A stretch of DNA of 64,000 nucleotides from Arsenophonus endosymbiont of Aleurodicus floccissimus (GCF_900343025.1 NZ_OUND01000001.1:1054001-1118000), one strand, 5' to 3'; shown: positions 50,161 to 59,720, numbered from the stretch's first letter. Made by a program: numbers and translations. Notes: generated by a model from the sequence alone, not told the origin.

Positions 50161-52209
50161 ATGCAAAATTTACTGTTTTGCGATCTAGAAACCTATAGCG
50201 ATATTTCGATTAATTGTGGCACGTATCGTTATGCTGAAAATGCAGAGATATTACTTTTTGCGTATGCTTATAATCATGAACCCGTAAAGGTTTGGGATGT
50301 GACGCAAGATAAAACGATGCCAAAGGATTTAAAAGCCTATCTTGATGACTCTGCGATTTTAACTGTCTCGCATAATGGGGGGATGTTTGATACGGTAATT
50401 TTAAAACACGTGTTAAATATTGACTTACCGTTATCCCGCGTTCACGACACATTAGTACAAGCACTGGCACATGGCTTACCAGGTGCGTTTGGTTCGCTTT
50501 GCGATATTTTCAACGTCGATAGCGATAAAGCCAAAGATAAAGAGGGTAAAGCGCTTATACAGTTATTTTACAAACCGCGCCCTAAAAACAGTAAAATACA
50601 GCGCGCCACGGCGTTAACACATTTCGAAGATTGGCAACGGTTTAAAACTTACGCAGGCTCTGATATTTTAGCGATGTGCGAAATTTATCAACATTTACCC
50701 CGCTGGAATATGGATTTTGACGAAATAGTGTTATGGTAATTAGACCAAACAATTAATCGCCTTGGAATGTGCATAGATGTTCAACTGGCGAAAAGCGCCT
50801 TGACTGCCGTTGAAAACGAGCAAAAACGGTTATCAACCGTCACCCCGCAATTAACGGGTAACACTGTACAGTCCACGACCCAACGTGATGCACTATTACA
50901 ACATAATTACCTCGGCATTTGGCATCACATTACCGGATATGCAAGCCAGCACGCTACAGCGCCGCATTAACGATATCCCACAGGCTTTACGCGAACTGCT
51001 GTCAGTCCGTCTACAATCGTACACAACCAGCACCAGTAAATACAAAGCGCTGTTAAAATCGGTAAGCGCAGATAGACGTCTTCGATGGACTAAGCAATTT
51101 TATGGCGCTTCACGCACCGGACGTTGGGCGGGGCGGATTTTTCAGCCCGATAATCTCCCCAGACCCACGCTTGACCAAAATACCCTTGATAACGGGATTG
51201 AAGCGTTAAAAGCCGGATGCACAGAGCTGATTTTTGATGACATTATGCAACTGACCAGTTCTGTACTTAGAGGATGTATTGTTGCCCCACTGGGTAAGAA
51301 GCTGGTTATCTCCGATTTATCAAATATTGAAGGCCGCATGCTGGCATGGTTGGCAGGGGAAAACTGGAAAGTCAACGCTTTTAGCGAATTTGATAACGTC
51401 AAGGGCGATGACCTGTATAAACTCGCCTATGCGCGCGCATTTAATCTTTTACCTGAAAACGTCACTAAAGCCCAACGACAAGTCGGTAAGCTGATGGAAC
51501 CCGGCTTAGGCTATGGCGGTGGGGTTGTGGTATTTCTGACGTTCGCCCTCGCCTACGGTCTGGATTTAGATGAACTGGCGAAAGCCTCATTACCTAACAT
51601 ACCGCCTAATGTTAAACGAGAAGCAATAAGCTGGTATCAAAAATCCGTTGAAACAGATAAAACTTATGGCCTCAGCGAAAAGGTCTTTGTTACCTGCGAT
51701 TCCCTTAAACGGATGTAGCGCAATGCTCACCCGCAAACTGTATCCTTTTGGTACGACATTGAAGATGCAGTAAAAAACGCCATTCTATACCTTTTAAGTG
51801 CCGTAAACTTACTGTCCGTCCCGATAAAGGCTGGCTCAGGATTTTTTTACCATCAGGACGGAGTATTTGCTACCCTTCTGCGCAAATAGAAAATGGATAA
51901 ATCACCTATATGGGTATTAATCCCTACAACCGAAAATGGGAACGGTTAAAAACCTACGGGGGGAAAATTACTGAAAATATATGTCAGAGCACTGCACGGG
52001 ATGTATTAGCCTATAACATTCCACCTATTGAAAAGACGGGTTATGAAATTGTCCTAACCGTCCATGATGAAATTATCAGCGAAGCGCCAGATACCCCACA
52101 ATTCTCAGCCGAGGTGTTAAGTACACTGTTAAGTGCCAAGCCTTACTGGGCTTTTGATTTACCGCTTAATGCAGCTGGGTTTGAGACTGATCGCTATCGA
52201 AAGGAATAA
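50161..52209 (+). pseudogene. Phage family A DNA polymerase, several breaks
   Basis: ATG 50161: 3'-5' exonuclease domain [20 protein letters not shown] (DxE), [37 protein letters not shown] at 50737 (VLWELDQ expected), then [17 protein letters not shown] in another frame. Polymerase: [40 protein letters not shown] (motif A), [16 protein letters not shown] (motif B), TAG at 51716 (W expected), shift near 51850, and [18 protein letters not shown] (motif C, HDE) to 52209. About 680 residues. Such polymerases occur in APSE-type phages of insect symbionts and in some Firmicutes prophages. Confidence 0.92.
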
Positions 52210-52444
52210 ATTACACAGGATAAAATAAACACCAGGGCCTTTAGAAAAAACGACAGTCCACTTTATTTTAAGGCGGCACACGATGCAGTTCACCTTGAAC
52301 AGGCAGGCGATACCATGAAACCGCACGCGCATGGTCACAGGCAAACCGACTGGCGAGAAATCGTGATAATCGTATCTGGAGTGAACACCGCGCCGATTTT
52401 TGTTTGATGCAAATTAAGTGGGAACATATAAAAAGGATGGATTC

Positions 52445-52724
52445 ATGCGGTTAATTAGGGAAAACAATATTGAAAAGCACTTGGTGCATGAAGCTCGAAA
52501 AATCGGCGGTATTGCCTATAAATTTGTTTCACCCGGGCGACGAGGCGTGCCTGACCGATTAGTCGCCCTGCCCAATGGCAACATTATTTTTGTGGAATGC
52601 AAAGCACCAGGCGAAAGCCCACTCCATACCAGTTATGCGAACACGCACGGCTTTTGCCCTAGGCCATCAGGTCATTATTCTGGACAGTCAGGATCTAAGC
52701 AGCATTTTACCCACTATCGGTTGA
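52445..52724 (+). pseudogene. VRR-NUC domain nuclease, two shifts
   Basis: ATG 52445 MRLIRENNIEKHLVHEARKI, GGIAYKFVSPGRRGVPDRLV (PD), ALPNGNIIFVECKAPGESP (ExK). Shifts near 52620 and 52655; then YQLCEHARL and FALGHQVIILDSQDLSSILP, TIG to TGA at 52722. VRR-NUC proteins (about 95 residues) sit beside phage polymerase and helicase genes and are Holliday-junction or flap nucleases. The 235-base gap upstream has an AACACCAGGG motif at 52228 and no clear gene. Confidence 0.85.
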
Positions 52725-52783
52725 AAACCATTTAAGCAACTTATCTTGTTGATCCCCTTGTTTAACTAAGGAGGCATATTTTT

Positions 52784-53587
52784 ATGTCTAAATTAGTTGT
52801 TATCGAAAATACCATTGTACGCCAAGACGCTTTCGGGCGTTATTGTCTAAATGATCTACACCGTGCCGCCGTTGCACAAGGTAAAGCGACAGAATCGCAA
52901 CACCCATCAAACTTTCTACGAGGTGATGGAATAGCCTCATTTGTACAATCCTTAAGCAATGCTCAAAAAAGAGCTTCGGTTAATGTGATTAAAGGTGGAA
53001 TTGAATCAGGAACTTGGGCAGATGAACTCGTTACCATTAGATATACCGCATGGATCGAACCTGCATTCCAAGTTTAGGTTTATGAACAATTTCGTGATTC
53101 AGTAAAAAGCAACAATGGCGCATTAACCGATAAAGTGCAAGCTAGCTTCGCCATGATCGCTTTTTACAAGTAAGAACTACGTATCGCCCCTTCTGGTCTA
53201 CTCGGCGCAATGAAAAAACTGCAATCTTCCCTTGGTATGCGGGATATACTACCCGCTTATGCTGTTGATGCACCCGAAGGAAATTTGACAGTATCAAGCG
53301 AAGTGACACATTCTTTTACGGAGCTTTTGCAACTACATGGCAAGCCTTACAGCCCACCATCTGGCTTTAAACGTCTGCAATTATTAGGTATTGTTGAGCG
53401 TAAATCACGTCCAAGTAGCAAACATCCTGATAAAGAAAAATTATTCTGGTCACTGACAGAAAAAGGATTACAGTTTGGCAAAAACCTAACAGACCCAAAC
53501 CATCCTCGTCAAACGCAACCCCATTTCTATGATAGCCAATTTCCTAGGTTATTAGGTGTCATGATGAACGGGATTGCCACAGCGTAG
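52784..53587 (+). pseudogene. KilA-N domain protein, two in-frame stops
   Basis: AAGGAGG precedes ATG 52784. KilA-N domain: MSKLVVIENTIVRQDAFGRY, CLNDLHRAAVAQGKATESQH, GIESGTWADELVTIRYTAWI. TAG at 53075 and TAA at 53171 interrupt one uninterrupted frame; C-terminus FTELLQLHGKPYSPPSGFKR, LQLLGIVERKSRPSSKHPDK, EKLFWSLTEKGLQFGKN. About 267 residues. KilA-N proteins are phage regulators or toxins that bind DNA. Confidence 0.85.
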
Positions 53588-53631
53588 TAAAAAATTGATA
53601 TTTTAAATCTCTATTGACGAAAGAAGAAATC

Positions 53632-53691
53632 ATGCGCTATAGTTTATTTGCATCTGCAAAACCAGATGTCGGGATTTGCACCCTGCTGTAA
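53632..53691 (+). CDS. 19-residue leader peptide, cassette 2
   Basis: MRYSLFASAKPDVGICTLL with the same upstream context (TTGACGAAAGAAGAAATC) as cassette 1. Conservation of length and of the DVGI core suggests it is translated. Confidence 0.55.
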   Translation: MRYSLFASAKPDVGICTLL

Positions 53692-53834
53692 GCTACCGCG
53701 GACATGTACACGCCGCGAGCGCGTTTTTTAATGTCGTAATCTAGCTATACCTTTCAATGGTGAGCTGGATAGGGCAGCTGAAAAGCTGGCCGGTCGGTGG
53801 TTTCCGGTAGTGCAAATCCTGTTCAGTTCACCGC
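53692..53834 (+). ncRNA. C4-like antisense RNA, copy 2
   Basis: The same fold as copy 1: hairpin with T6 near 53711-53728, outer stem GGTGAGCTGGAT (53759-53770) with ATCCTGTTCAGTTCACC, hairpin CAGCT-GAAA-AGCTG (53775-53788) and hairpin CCGG/CCGG with loop TCGGTGGTTT (53794-53803). GTGGTTT of this loop complements AAACCAC at 53873-53879, just before the GGAGG of the next gene. The loop differs from copy 1, and so does the target. Confidence 0.72.
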
Positions 53835-53895
53835 CAATATGAGTTTTGCTCCTCTAGGTGGTGAGTAAATTCAAACCACTATCGGAGGTCATATT

Positions 53896-54660
53896 ATGAC
53901 TACCACACAAGCTATCTCGTTTTCTTTCCAGGAAACCCATGATGTACGCATAAAGATAATAAATTTTGAGCCGTGGTTCTGCCTTAAAGATGTACGTGAA
54001 ATTTTATCCATTATTGTTGCAAGCCCTGAACGTTTTCAAATGGATAATAAAGGGGTTACAAAACATGTAACCCTTACAAAAGGTGGAAATCAACTACTCA
54101 CATTTGTCAATCAACCTAACCTTTATCGTGTTATTTTCCGCAGTAATAAAACCGAGGCAAAACAATTTCAGGATTGGGTGTTTAATGAAGTCCTTCCATC
54201 AATCCGCAAAACTGGTAAATATGATCTCCATCAACCACAACCCCAAACTAAAGCCGTAGAGCGTTTTAGCCATTCAGACACCCGTAACCTGATACATTTA
54301 GTCTGGTGTATGACAAATGGCTTCCGGTTTGAGCGTTCATGGAGTAATGCGGTGTGGCTGGCGTTGAGTGAAGTCACTGGCACACCATCTCCTGAACATT
54401 TTCAGGTAGAGCATATACCGCTGATGGCTGAAGAATGCAGACGGATTTATTACATCACCGAGTCATTACGCCAGATTATCAATGATGCTGAAAAACAGGT
54501 TATCAAACGACTTTTACGTAAGCGTGAGAATGTCAATTGCGTTTTAGCGGAGATCAAACAGCTTTTTGAACAATTCCACCATCAACAAATCGGGATAATC
54601 ACCGCTCGCACCGATCACTGGTATGAAGGTAAATTGACCCACTTCCTAGAACGTCACTAA
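53896..54660 (+). CDS. Bro-N-type phage antirepressor, copy 2
   Basis: 254 residues, intact. N-terminal 110 residues: FQETHDVRIKIINFEPWFCL, KDVREILSIIVASPERFQMD, LLTFVNQPNLYRVIFRSNKT, EAKQFQDWVFNEVLPSIRKT, a canonical Bro-N domain unlike that of copy 1. C-terminal 140 residues are nearly the same as copy 1 (FRFERSWSNAVWLALSEVTG, ITESLRQIINDAEKQVIKRL). So a common effector half is joined to different DNA-binding halves. GGAGG at 53884-53888 sets the start. Confidence 0.85.
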   Translation: MTTTQAISFSFQETHDVRIKIINFEPWFCLKDVREILSIIVASPERFQMDNKGVTKHVTLTKGGNQLLTFVNQPNLYRVIFRSNKTEAKQFQDWVFNEVLPSIRKTGKYDLHQPQPQTKAVERFSHSDTRNLIHLVWCMTNGFRFERSWSNAVWLALSEVTGTPSPEHFQVEHIPLMAEECRRIYYITESLRQIINDAEKQVIKRLLRKRENVNCVLAEIKQLFEQFHHQQIGIITARTDHWYEGKLTHFLERH

Positions 54661-54671
54661 TTAATCTTAAC

Positions 54672-54689
54672 GCCCCTTTTTAAAGGGGC
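54672..54689 (+). terminator. Hairpin after antirepressor 2
   Basis: GCCCC-TTTTTAAA-GGGGC followed by AATCTTTT; same position relative to the gene as 49392-49409. Confidence 0.6.
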
Positions 54690-54725
54690 AATCTTTTATC
54701 AATTTAAGTATTGAGGAATATCCTT

Positions 54726-55536
54726 ATGTCAAATTTAATCAACATCGAAACAAAAAACATTAACGGCGGATTAATCCAGACGGTTAATGCCCGTGATCTA
54801 CATGCGTTTTTGGAAATTGGAAAAGATTTTTCCAATTGGATCAAAGACAGAATTAGACAATACGGATTTGTTGAAAATCAGGATTACATAATTGTTGAAA
54901 ATTTGAGCTCGCCAAAATTGGCGAGTGCAAAATCTCGCCAACGTCCGATGAAAGACTACTACATCAGCATCGATATGGCGAAAGAGTTGTCAATGGTTGA
55001 GCGTAACGAAAAAGGGAAACAGGCAAGGCAGTACTTTATTGAATGTGAAAGACGTGTTTTACAAGCTCAAACATTACTACCAACAGCAAAAGAACTCGCT
55101 CTCATGGTTGTTCGTGCTGAGGAAGAGAAAGAAAAGCTATTACTGGAAAATAAAAGTCTCTCAACCGAAAACGATTGTCTTAAAAATCTCCTCAAAGAAG
55201 GTATAACCCCCTACCCAGTTTAGCAAAATGCTTAACGTGGTAAACAGCCAACAGATAAATCATTATCTTGCCGCGAAAAACTGGCTCTATAACGAAAGTA
55301 AGTCCGGTAACAATTTACGCGGGCGTGTTGCCGCTACCGCTCTGGATAAATATTTAACCGAAAAATAAAACGAAATAAGCCCACATGGTGCGAATAGTTT
55401 CATTAGTTATCGCCCTGTTTTGCTGAGAAAAGGCGCACAGCGAATTTATGACCAGTATCTGACTGACAAACTCCCCATGAAAAAGAACTGGAACGGATTA
55501 CATACCCATGACAAAACTATCCAGATTTTCGCCTGA
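54726..55536 (+). pseudogene. AntA/AntB-type antirepressor, C-terminal part shifted
   Basis: ATG 54726: LIQTVNARDLHAFLEIGKDF, SNWIKDRIRQYGFVENQDYI, YYISIDMAKELSMVERNEKG, KQARQYFIECERR is the AntA/AntB domain, followed by a coiled coil (EEEKEKLLLENKSLSTENDC). TAG at 55220 follows a shift; the next frame gives FAKMLNVVNSQQINHYLAAK, NWLYNESKSGNNLRGRVAAT and PVLLRKGAQRIYDQYL (KilAC-like end) to 55536. The N-terminal domain could still be made. It overlaps the helicase start. Confidence 0.82.
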
Positions 55537-56937
55537 ACAAAAGACAATCGCTAAAACCTTCACCCCCCCGACCTTACCAAAATCTCATTATCAACCACCT
55601 GCTCGATATCAAACGCTCAAATGTCTGGGTGGAGATGGGAATGGGTAAAACAGCAGCAACGCTGACGGCGTTAGAAAATCTCTATCTTGCAGGCAGTGAA
55701 ACCAAACCCACATTGGTGTTAGCCCCTTTACTGGTAGGCCCAATCCACCTGGCCGGATGAGGCGCTTAAATGGAACCGCCGCCATAATATCGAAGTGCAA
55801 CCCATCATTGGCAACGCCAAAACACGGATGGCAGCACTCAAAAATACCCATGCCAGCGTATTTACTATCAATTATGATAATCTCGTCTGGCTAGTCGACA
55901 TCCTAGGAGATAGTTGGCCTTTTGGCACGATTATCACCGATGAGAGCACCTGGTTAAAATCATTCCGGTTACGCAAAGGCGGTAAACGCACCGCTGCACT
56001 CGCCAAAATCGCGCATAAATCGGTTCATCGATGGGTAAATCTGACCGGTACGCCTTCACCCAACGGGCTGATGGACTTATGGGGGCGAGCGTGGTTTGTT
56101 GGCCAGAGAGAACGCCTAGGCAGAACCCATAATGCGTTCACGTCTCGCTGGTTTAATCGCATCCAGTTCCCCGGACAACAGTGGAGCAGGTTTGAGCCTT
56201 TAGGGTTTGCGCAGCTACAAATTCAGTTAGCACTCAGTGATGTCACGTTATCCCTTGATGCATCCGACTGGTTCGATATCGAAGAGCCGATAAACAACGT
56301 TATCAACATTACGCTACCTGCAAAAGCGCGAGCACACTATCAGGCCATGGAAAAAGAACTGTTTCTTGAATTGGGTGATAGCGCTATTGAAGCGTTAAAT
56401 GCCGCGGTCAAAACAATAAAAACTTTGCAAATTGCAGCCGGCGCTATATATAGCGATGACAATCACAACTGGACAGTGATACACGATGCCAAAATCCAGG
56501 CGCTGGAAAGTATTGTCAATGAAGCCGGAGGGATGACAGTACTGGTTGTTGCTTACCACTGGAAACATGACCTGGAGCGTTTATTAAAAGCGTTTCCAAA
56601 AGGGAAAAATTTAGACGCTAATCCACAAACCCTTACCGACTGGAATAATGGCAAAATCCCGTTACTTTTTGCCCAATCTGCAAACTGTGGGCACGGCTTA
56701 AATTTACAGGATGGCGGCAATATTCTGGTCTTTTTCTCCCACTGGTGGGATTTAGAGCAGTACTAGCAAATTATCGAACGTATCGGCCCCATCCGTCAAG
56801 CGCAAGCCGGACATAACCGCCCTGTCTTTATTCACCATATCGTCGCTAAAGATACCCTTGATGAAGTGGTTATGAAACGTCGCAACTCGAAACGGGCAAT
56901 ACAGGATTTATTACTAGAAGCGATGAAGAGAAAGTAA
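55508..56937 (+). pseudogene. SNF2-type DNA helicase, three breaks
   Basis: ATG 55508 MTKLSRFSPEQKTIAKTFTP; shift near 55568; RPYQNLIINHLLDIKRSNVW, VEMGMGKTAATLTALENLYL (Walker A GMGKT); shift near 55740; TIITDESTWLKS (motif II DEST), VHRWVNLTGTPSPNGLMDLW (motif III), LLFAQSANCGHGLNLQDGGN (motif V), EQY then TAG at 56764 (Q expected), IIERIGPIRQAQAGHNRPVF (motif VI). About 475 residues. It belongs with polymerase, VRR-NUC and DUF2800/DUF2815 genes in one replication module. Confidence 0.9.
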
Positions 56938-57132
56938 AAAAAAAGACCAGCGCAATGCTGGCCAACACCAGGGAAAAATGAATTTGACCACAAAAAACGT
57001 GAAAGGAATAAAAATTATCATCTGCAATAATCATAGAAGAAAAATAAAGAATTAACCTTAAATTTACAAAAATTTATATTTTAACATCAAATATTTATCA
57101 TTATTATTATCATTAATAACGAAGAACCCACC

Positions 57133-57309
57133 ATGTGGATTTTAATCCTGGCAGTGTACGCCAGCCCTTACGCATCGAGTAACTTTGCCAGTGTTCATAA
57201 TCAGGAATTCGACACTGAGAACATGTGCCAATTCGCCTCTAAGCAGTTTCAACGTGAATTTGAGACTTTCAAGGATATTAACGCTAAAGCGATTTGCGTT
57301 AATAAATAA
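57133..57309 (+). CDS. 58-residue small phage protein
   Basis: MWILILAVYASPYASSNFAS (short hydrophobic start), VHNQEFDTENMCQFASKQFQ, REFETFKDINAKAICVNK. Two cysteines may pair outside the cytoplasm. Similar small frames occur near phage integrase ends. The 195 bases upstream contain a CCAGC/GCTGG hairpin (56946-56962), an AACACCAGGG motif and AT-rich sequence. Confidence 0.5.
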   Translation: MWILILAVYASPYASSNFASVHNQEFDTENMCQFASKQFQREFETFKDINAKAICVNK

Positions 57310-57331
57310 GCCAATTTCAAAAGTTTCAACC

Positions 57332-57580
57332 ATGAAACTTAACATCATCAAATTACTAATCACGATATTATTGTTTATCGGTGCAGCGTTTGCCTTCGAA
57401 CTCATTGTTGGTCAAATTGCTCACGCCGATACCGTCATTGACCCACAAATCAGGTATAAACGTGGTGAATTAGGCAACATCCATTTAGGCGGACAAGAGC
57501 TACTGGTTATCGGCATTATGATAGTGCCTGCACTTATCGTTTATTTTAGGGTATTCCTCCTCGACACATTGAAGAATTAG
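57332..57580 (+). CDS. Small membrane protein with two helices
   Basis: 82 residues from ATG 57332: MKLNIIKLLITILLFIGAAF, AFELIVGQIAHADTV (signal-anchor), then a short loop and ELLVIGIMIVPALIVYFRVF (second helix). The frame is open further upstream but this ATG gives a good N-terminus. Possibly linked to superinfection exclusion; function unknown. Confidence 0.5.
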   Translation: MKLNIIKLLITILLFIGAAFAFELIVGQIAHADTVIDPQIRYKRGELGNIHLGGQELLVIGIMIVPALIVYFRVFLLDTLKN

Positions 57581-57676
57581 TCTAGAGCTAATAACCATTA
57601 TCCCACCTGAATTTACACCACTCAAACTACCCATACCGAAAGGTAAGCGTTTACCAGTAATAAAGGAGAAAATCCT

Positions 57677-57871
57677 ATGAATGAATCCCCTTTTGTCAAA
57701 ACCAGTGAACTTGCAAAAAGGTACAAAGTAACAATACACACTATCAGACAGTGGGCGGATAATGGAAAACAACGGCGGGAAGGTTTTCCACGCCCTCGGT
57801 TTAGATCTGATGAGCTTAATTTTGCCAGGCAGGATATTATGGATTGGGAGAAGGGTAAACGATTTGACTAA
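57677..57871 (+). CDS. Excisionase / AlpA-like regulator
   Basis: 64 residues with a winged helix-turn-helix: VKTSELAKRYKVTIHTIRQW, ADNGKQRREGFPRPRF. AAAGGAG precedes the ATG. Its 3' end overlaps the 3' end of the integrase gene by 35 bases on the opposite strand, a usual xis/int arrangement. Intact. Confidence 0.78.
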   Translation: MNESPFVKTSELAKRYKVTIHTIRQWADNGKQRREGFPRPRFRSDELNFARQDIMDWEKGKRFD

Positions 57872-58957
57872 CTTTATTCCACCAGCGCTCATAAACATCT
57901 CGCTGTTCCTCTTGGTAGGTATGCTTATCGTATACCTGCCAAACCCCCGGTAATTTATGACCTAACATAATTTCAGCAACATGAGGTTGAGTTAACTGCG
58001 CAACACCCGTACGCATAGTTTTACGCAAATCGTGAATTGACCAGTGAGTATAGTTTTCAAATCTGTGAGCCATTTTTTTATTGAGGTTACTAATAAATTT
58101 GATATGTCCACCTACACGTAACGGTCTACCACCAGACACGGTAAATAAATAATCACTGCCATAATTCAATTTTTTAGCGGTTTTTATCAATTCCTCTGCC
58201 GCTGGAATAATAAGCCGAATAATCGGCTTTTTGCTTTTTCGCCCTGTTTTATGATTTTCGGGCGGTACTGTCCATACTCTTTTCGTAAAATGGAAATCGG
58301 TCATTTTCGCTTTTAGCAATTCCCCTATCCGGCAACCAAACAATAACGCTAGTTTTATTATCAGGGCATTTCTAGGGTTATAGTCTGTCACATCGATAAG
58401 CGGATTTAAAGAAATAATCCCCCTACGTATTCCCCATCGATGGGCGGTTTTGGCATAACGTAAGACCGCGCACCTATCGTAGGTTTTACTTTTACTACCT
58501 CTTCAATTAGCGATAACCAGACATACAAGTGAGTTTCGTCATGAGGTAAATTGCCGATCTTGGGAAAAACATAAATTTCAAATGACCTTAATATTTCACC
58601 CGCTTTTATCTGTGCATTTTTAAGTGACTTTTCCCACCAGTCACGAATAACGGATTCAACCATTTTCGCTTCAACTGATTTTTGTTTACGAGTGCGTTTA
58701 ACCACTTTCGGGTTTCTATGCTGCTTTAGTTCACCTCGGTAAAAAAGCGTACTATCACGGGCATCTTTTAAACTAATTGCCGGATAAGTTCCAATATCTA
58801 TCCGATCACCTTTCCCCTGCCAACAATAGCGGTATTAAAAAATCACTTTACCTTTTGCTGTCACGCGAACTGATAAACCCTCTCTTTCTGATTTAGTTAC
58901 CATTTTATCTTGTGGCTTGCCATTTACCGCTCTTAACCAAGAATCACTTACCACCAT
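57837..58957 (-). pseudogene. int: Tyrosine integrase (P4-like), at least three breaks
   Basis: ATG 58957 with AAGGAG: MVVSDSWLRAVNGKPQDKMV, LSVRVTAKGKVIF, stop, YRYCWQGKGDRIDIGTYPAI (arm-binding DUF4102 domain), RDWWEKSLKNAQIKAGEILR (core-binding). Break near 58406. Catalytic part from 58391: LLFGCRIGELLKAKMTDF (Arg), WSIHDLRKTMRTGVAQLT (HxxR), EIMLGHKLPGVWQVYDKHTY (His and Tyr). The catalytic residues are all present but the gene is in pieces. It is 200 bases from attR. Confidence 0.92.
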
Positions 58958-58993
58958 ATTTTTTCTCCTTGCGTTTTTTTTCTATAATATTTC

Positions 58994-59012
58994 ATGTACA
59001 CTAATATGTACA
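58994..59012. other. Possible integrase arm sites
   Basis: Two ATGTACA motifs 12 bases apart in direct orientation next to the int start, with a third at 16595-16601 next to attL. Repeats of this size on both sides of the cores are what arm-type sites look like. Confidence 0.4.
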
Positions 59013-59156
59013 TAAATTTCATGACGCAAGGATTATGATAGGCAGCTAAAAACAGCTATTCTATGCTGAGAAAAAATAAAATATTTATAAAACAGTGTAT
59101 TAATTATAAAACATCGGATATTGATGACTGGTGTCAGCTACTATTGATGGTTTGAT

Positions 59157-59176
59157 ATCATTTACATGCCGAATAA
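59157..59176. other. attR core
   Basis: ATCATTTACATGCCGAATAA, 18 of 20 bases equal to attL. The fadJ frame is natural up to this point (GVIRHVND), and phage-derived residues follow. Confidence 0.85.
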
Positions 59177-59720
59177 CACCTTCGTCAAGGCAACGAGTAA
59201 TTTCCTGCTCAGATAAAATTGCTTTGGGTTGAATATTAAATAACTCATAAATGGTTGTGTCGGCTTGACGCTGTTTTTTACTCCACAGCCAACTGATCTT
59301 ATTTTTCTTATAAAGATAAAAACCTCGGACATTTTTACGCCCCTTTCTATCATCTTCCAATATGATATTAAGTTCTGATAGGACAGAAAATCGTTCGCCA
59401 AATTGTTCAACAAGCACCGGCATAATTTTAGTGCCTACATCAATTCCGACTTCGTCTAACAAGTTCAATGGACCAATCGGAAAACCAAATTTAACTAAAG
59501 CATTATCAATATGCTCAATGGATTCACCAGCTAACAGACAACGTGTCGCTTCAGCAATATAAGGTGCTAGTATCCGATTAACATAAAAACCTGCATTGTC
59601 ACCAACAACAATTGCAGTTTTACCCTGTTTTTTTGCCAATGTCACAGCAGTAGCAATTGTTTGATTACTCGTCTTACTATGAGGGATCACTTCAACGAAT
59701 GGCATTTTATCGACTGGACT

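Larger units (their letters stand above)
53616..54725 (+). repeat. Antirepressor cassette copy 2
   Basis: Second copy of the cassette at 48331-49447. The 3' part of the gene (from GAGCGTTTTAGCCATTC at 54259) and the hairpin with the following ATTGAGGAATA are nearly identical to copy 1. Confidence 0.88.
16496..59176. mobile_element. Lambdoid siphovirus-type prophage integrated in fadJ
   Basis: All genes between the two fadJ fragments are of phage type. The right end carries excisionase and a tyrosine integrase, the left end the tail-fibre genes. The ends share an imperfect 20-bp repeat. Late genes on the minus strand follow an HK97-like head and lambda-like tail plan; early genes on the plus strand encode their own polymerase and helicase. 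Terminase, portal, capsid, tail tip, polymerase, helicase and integrase genes all have stops or frameshifts, so induction to infectious particles looks impossible. Some regulators remain open. Confidence 0.97.

Noticed and set aside
57185-57580. 131-codon frame starting at 57185
   Set aside because: The first 49 codons overlap a better small gene in another frame; the true start is probably ATG 57332.
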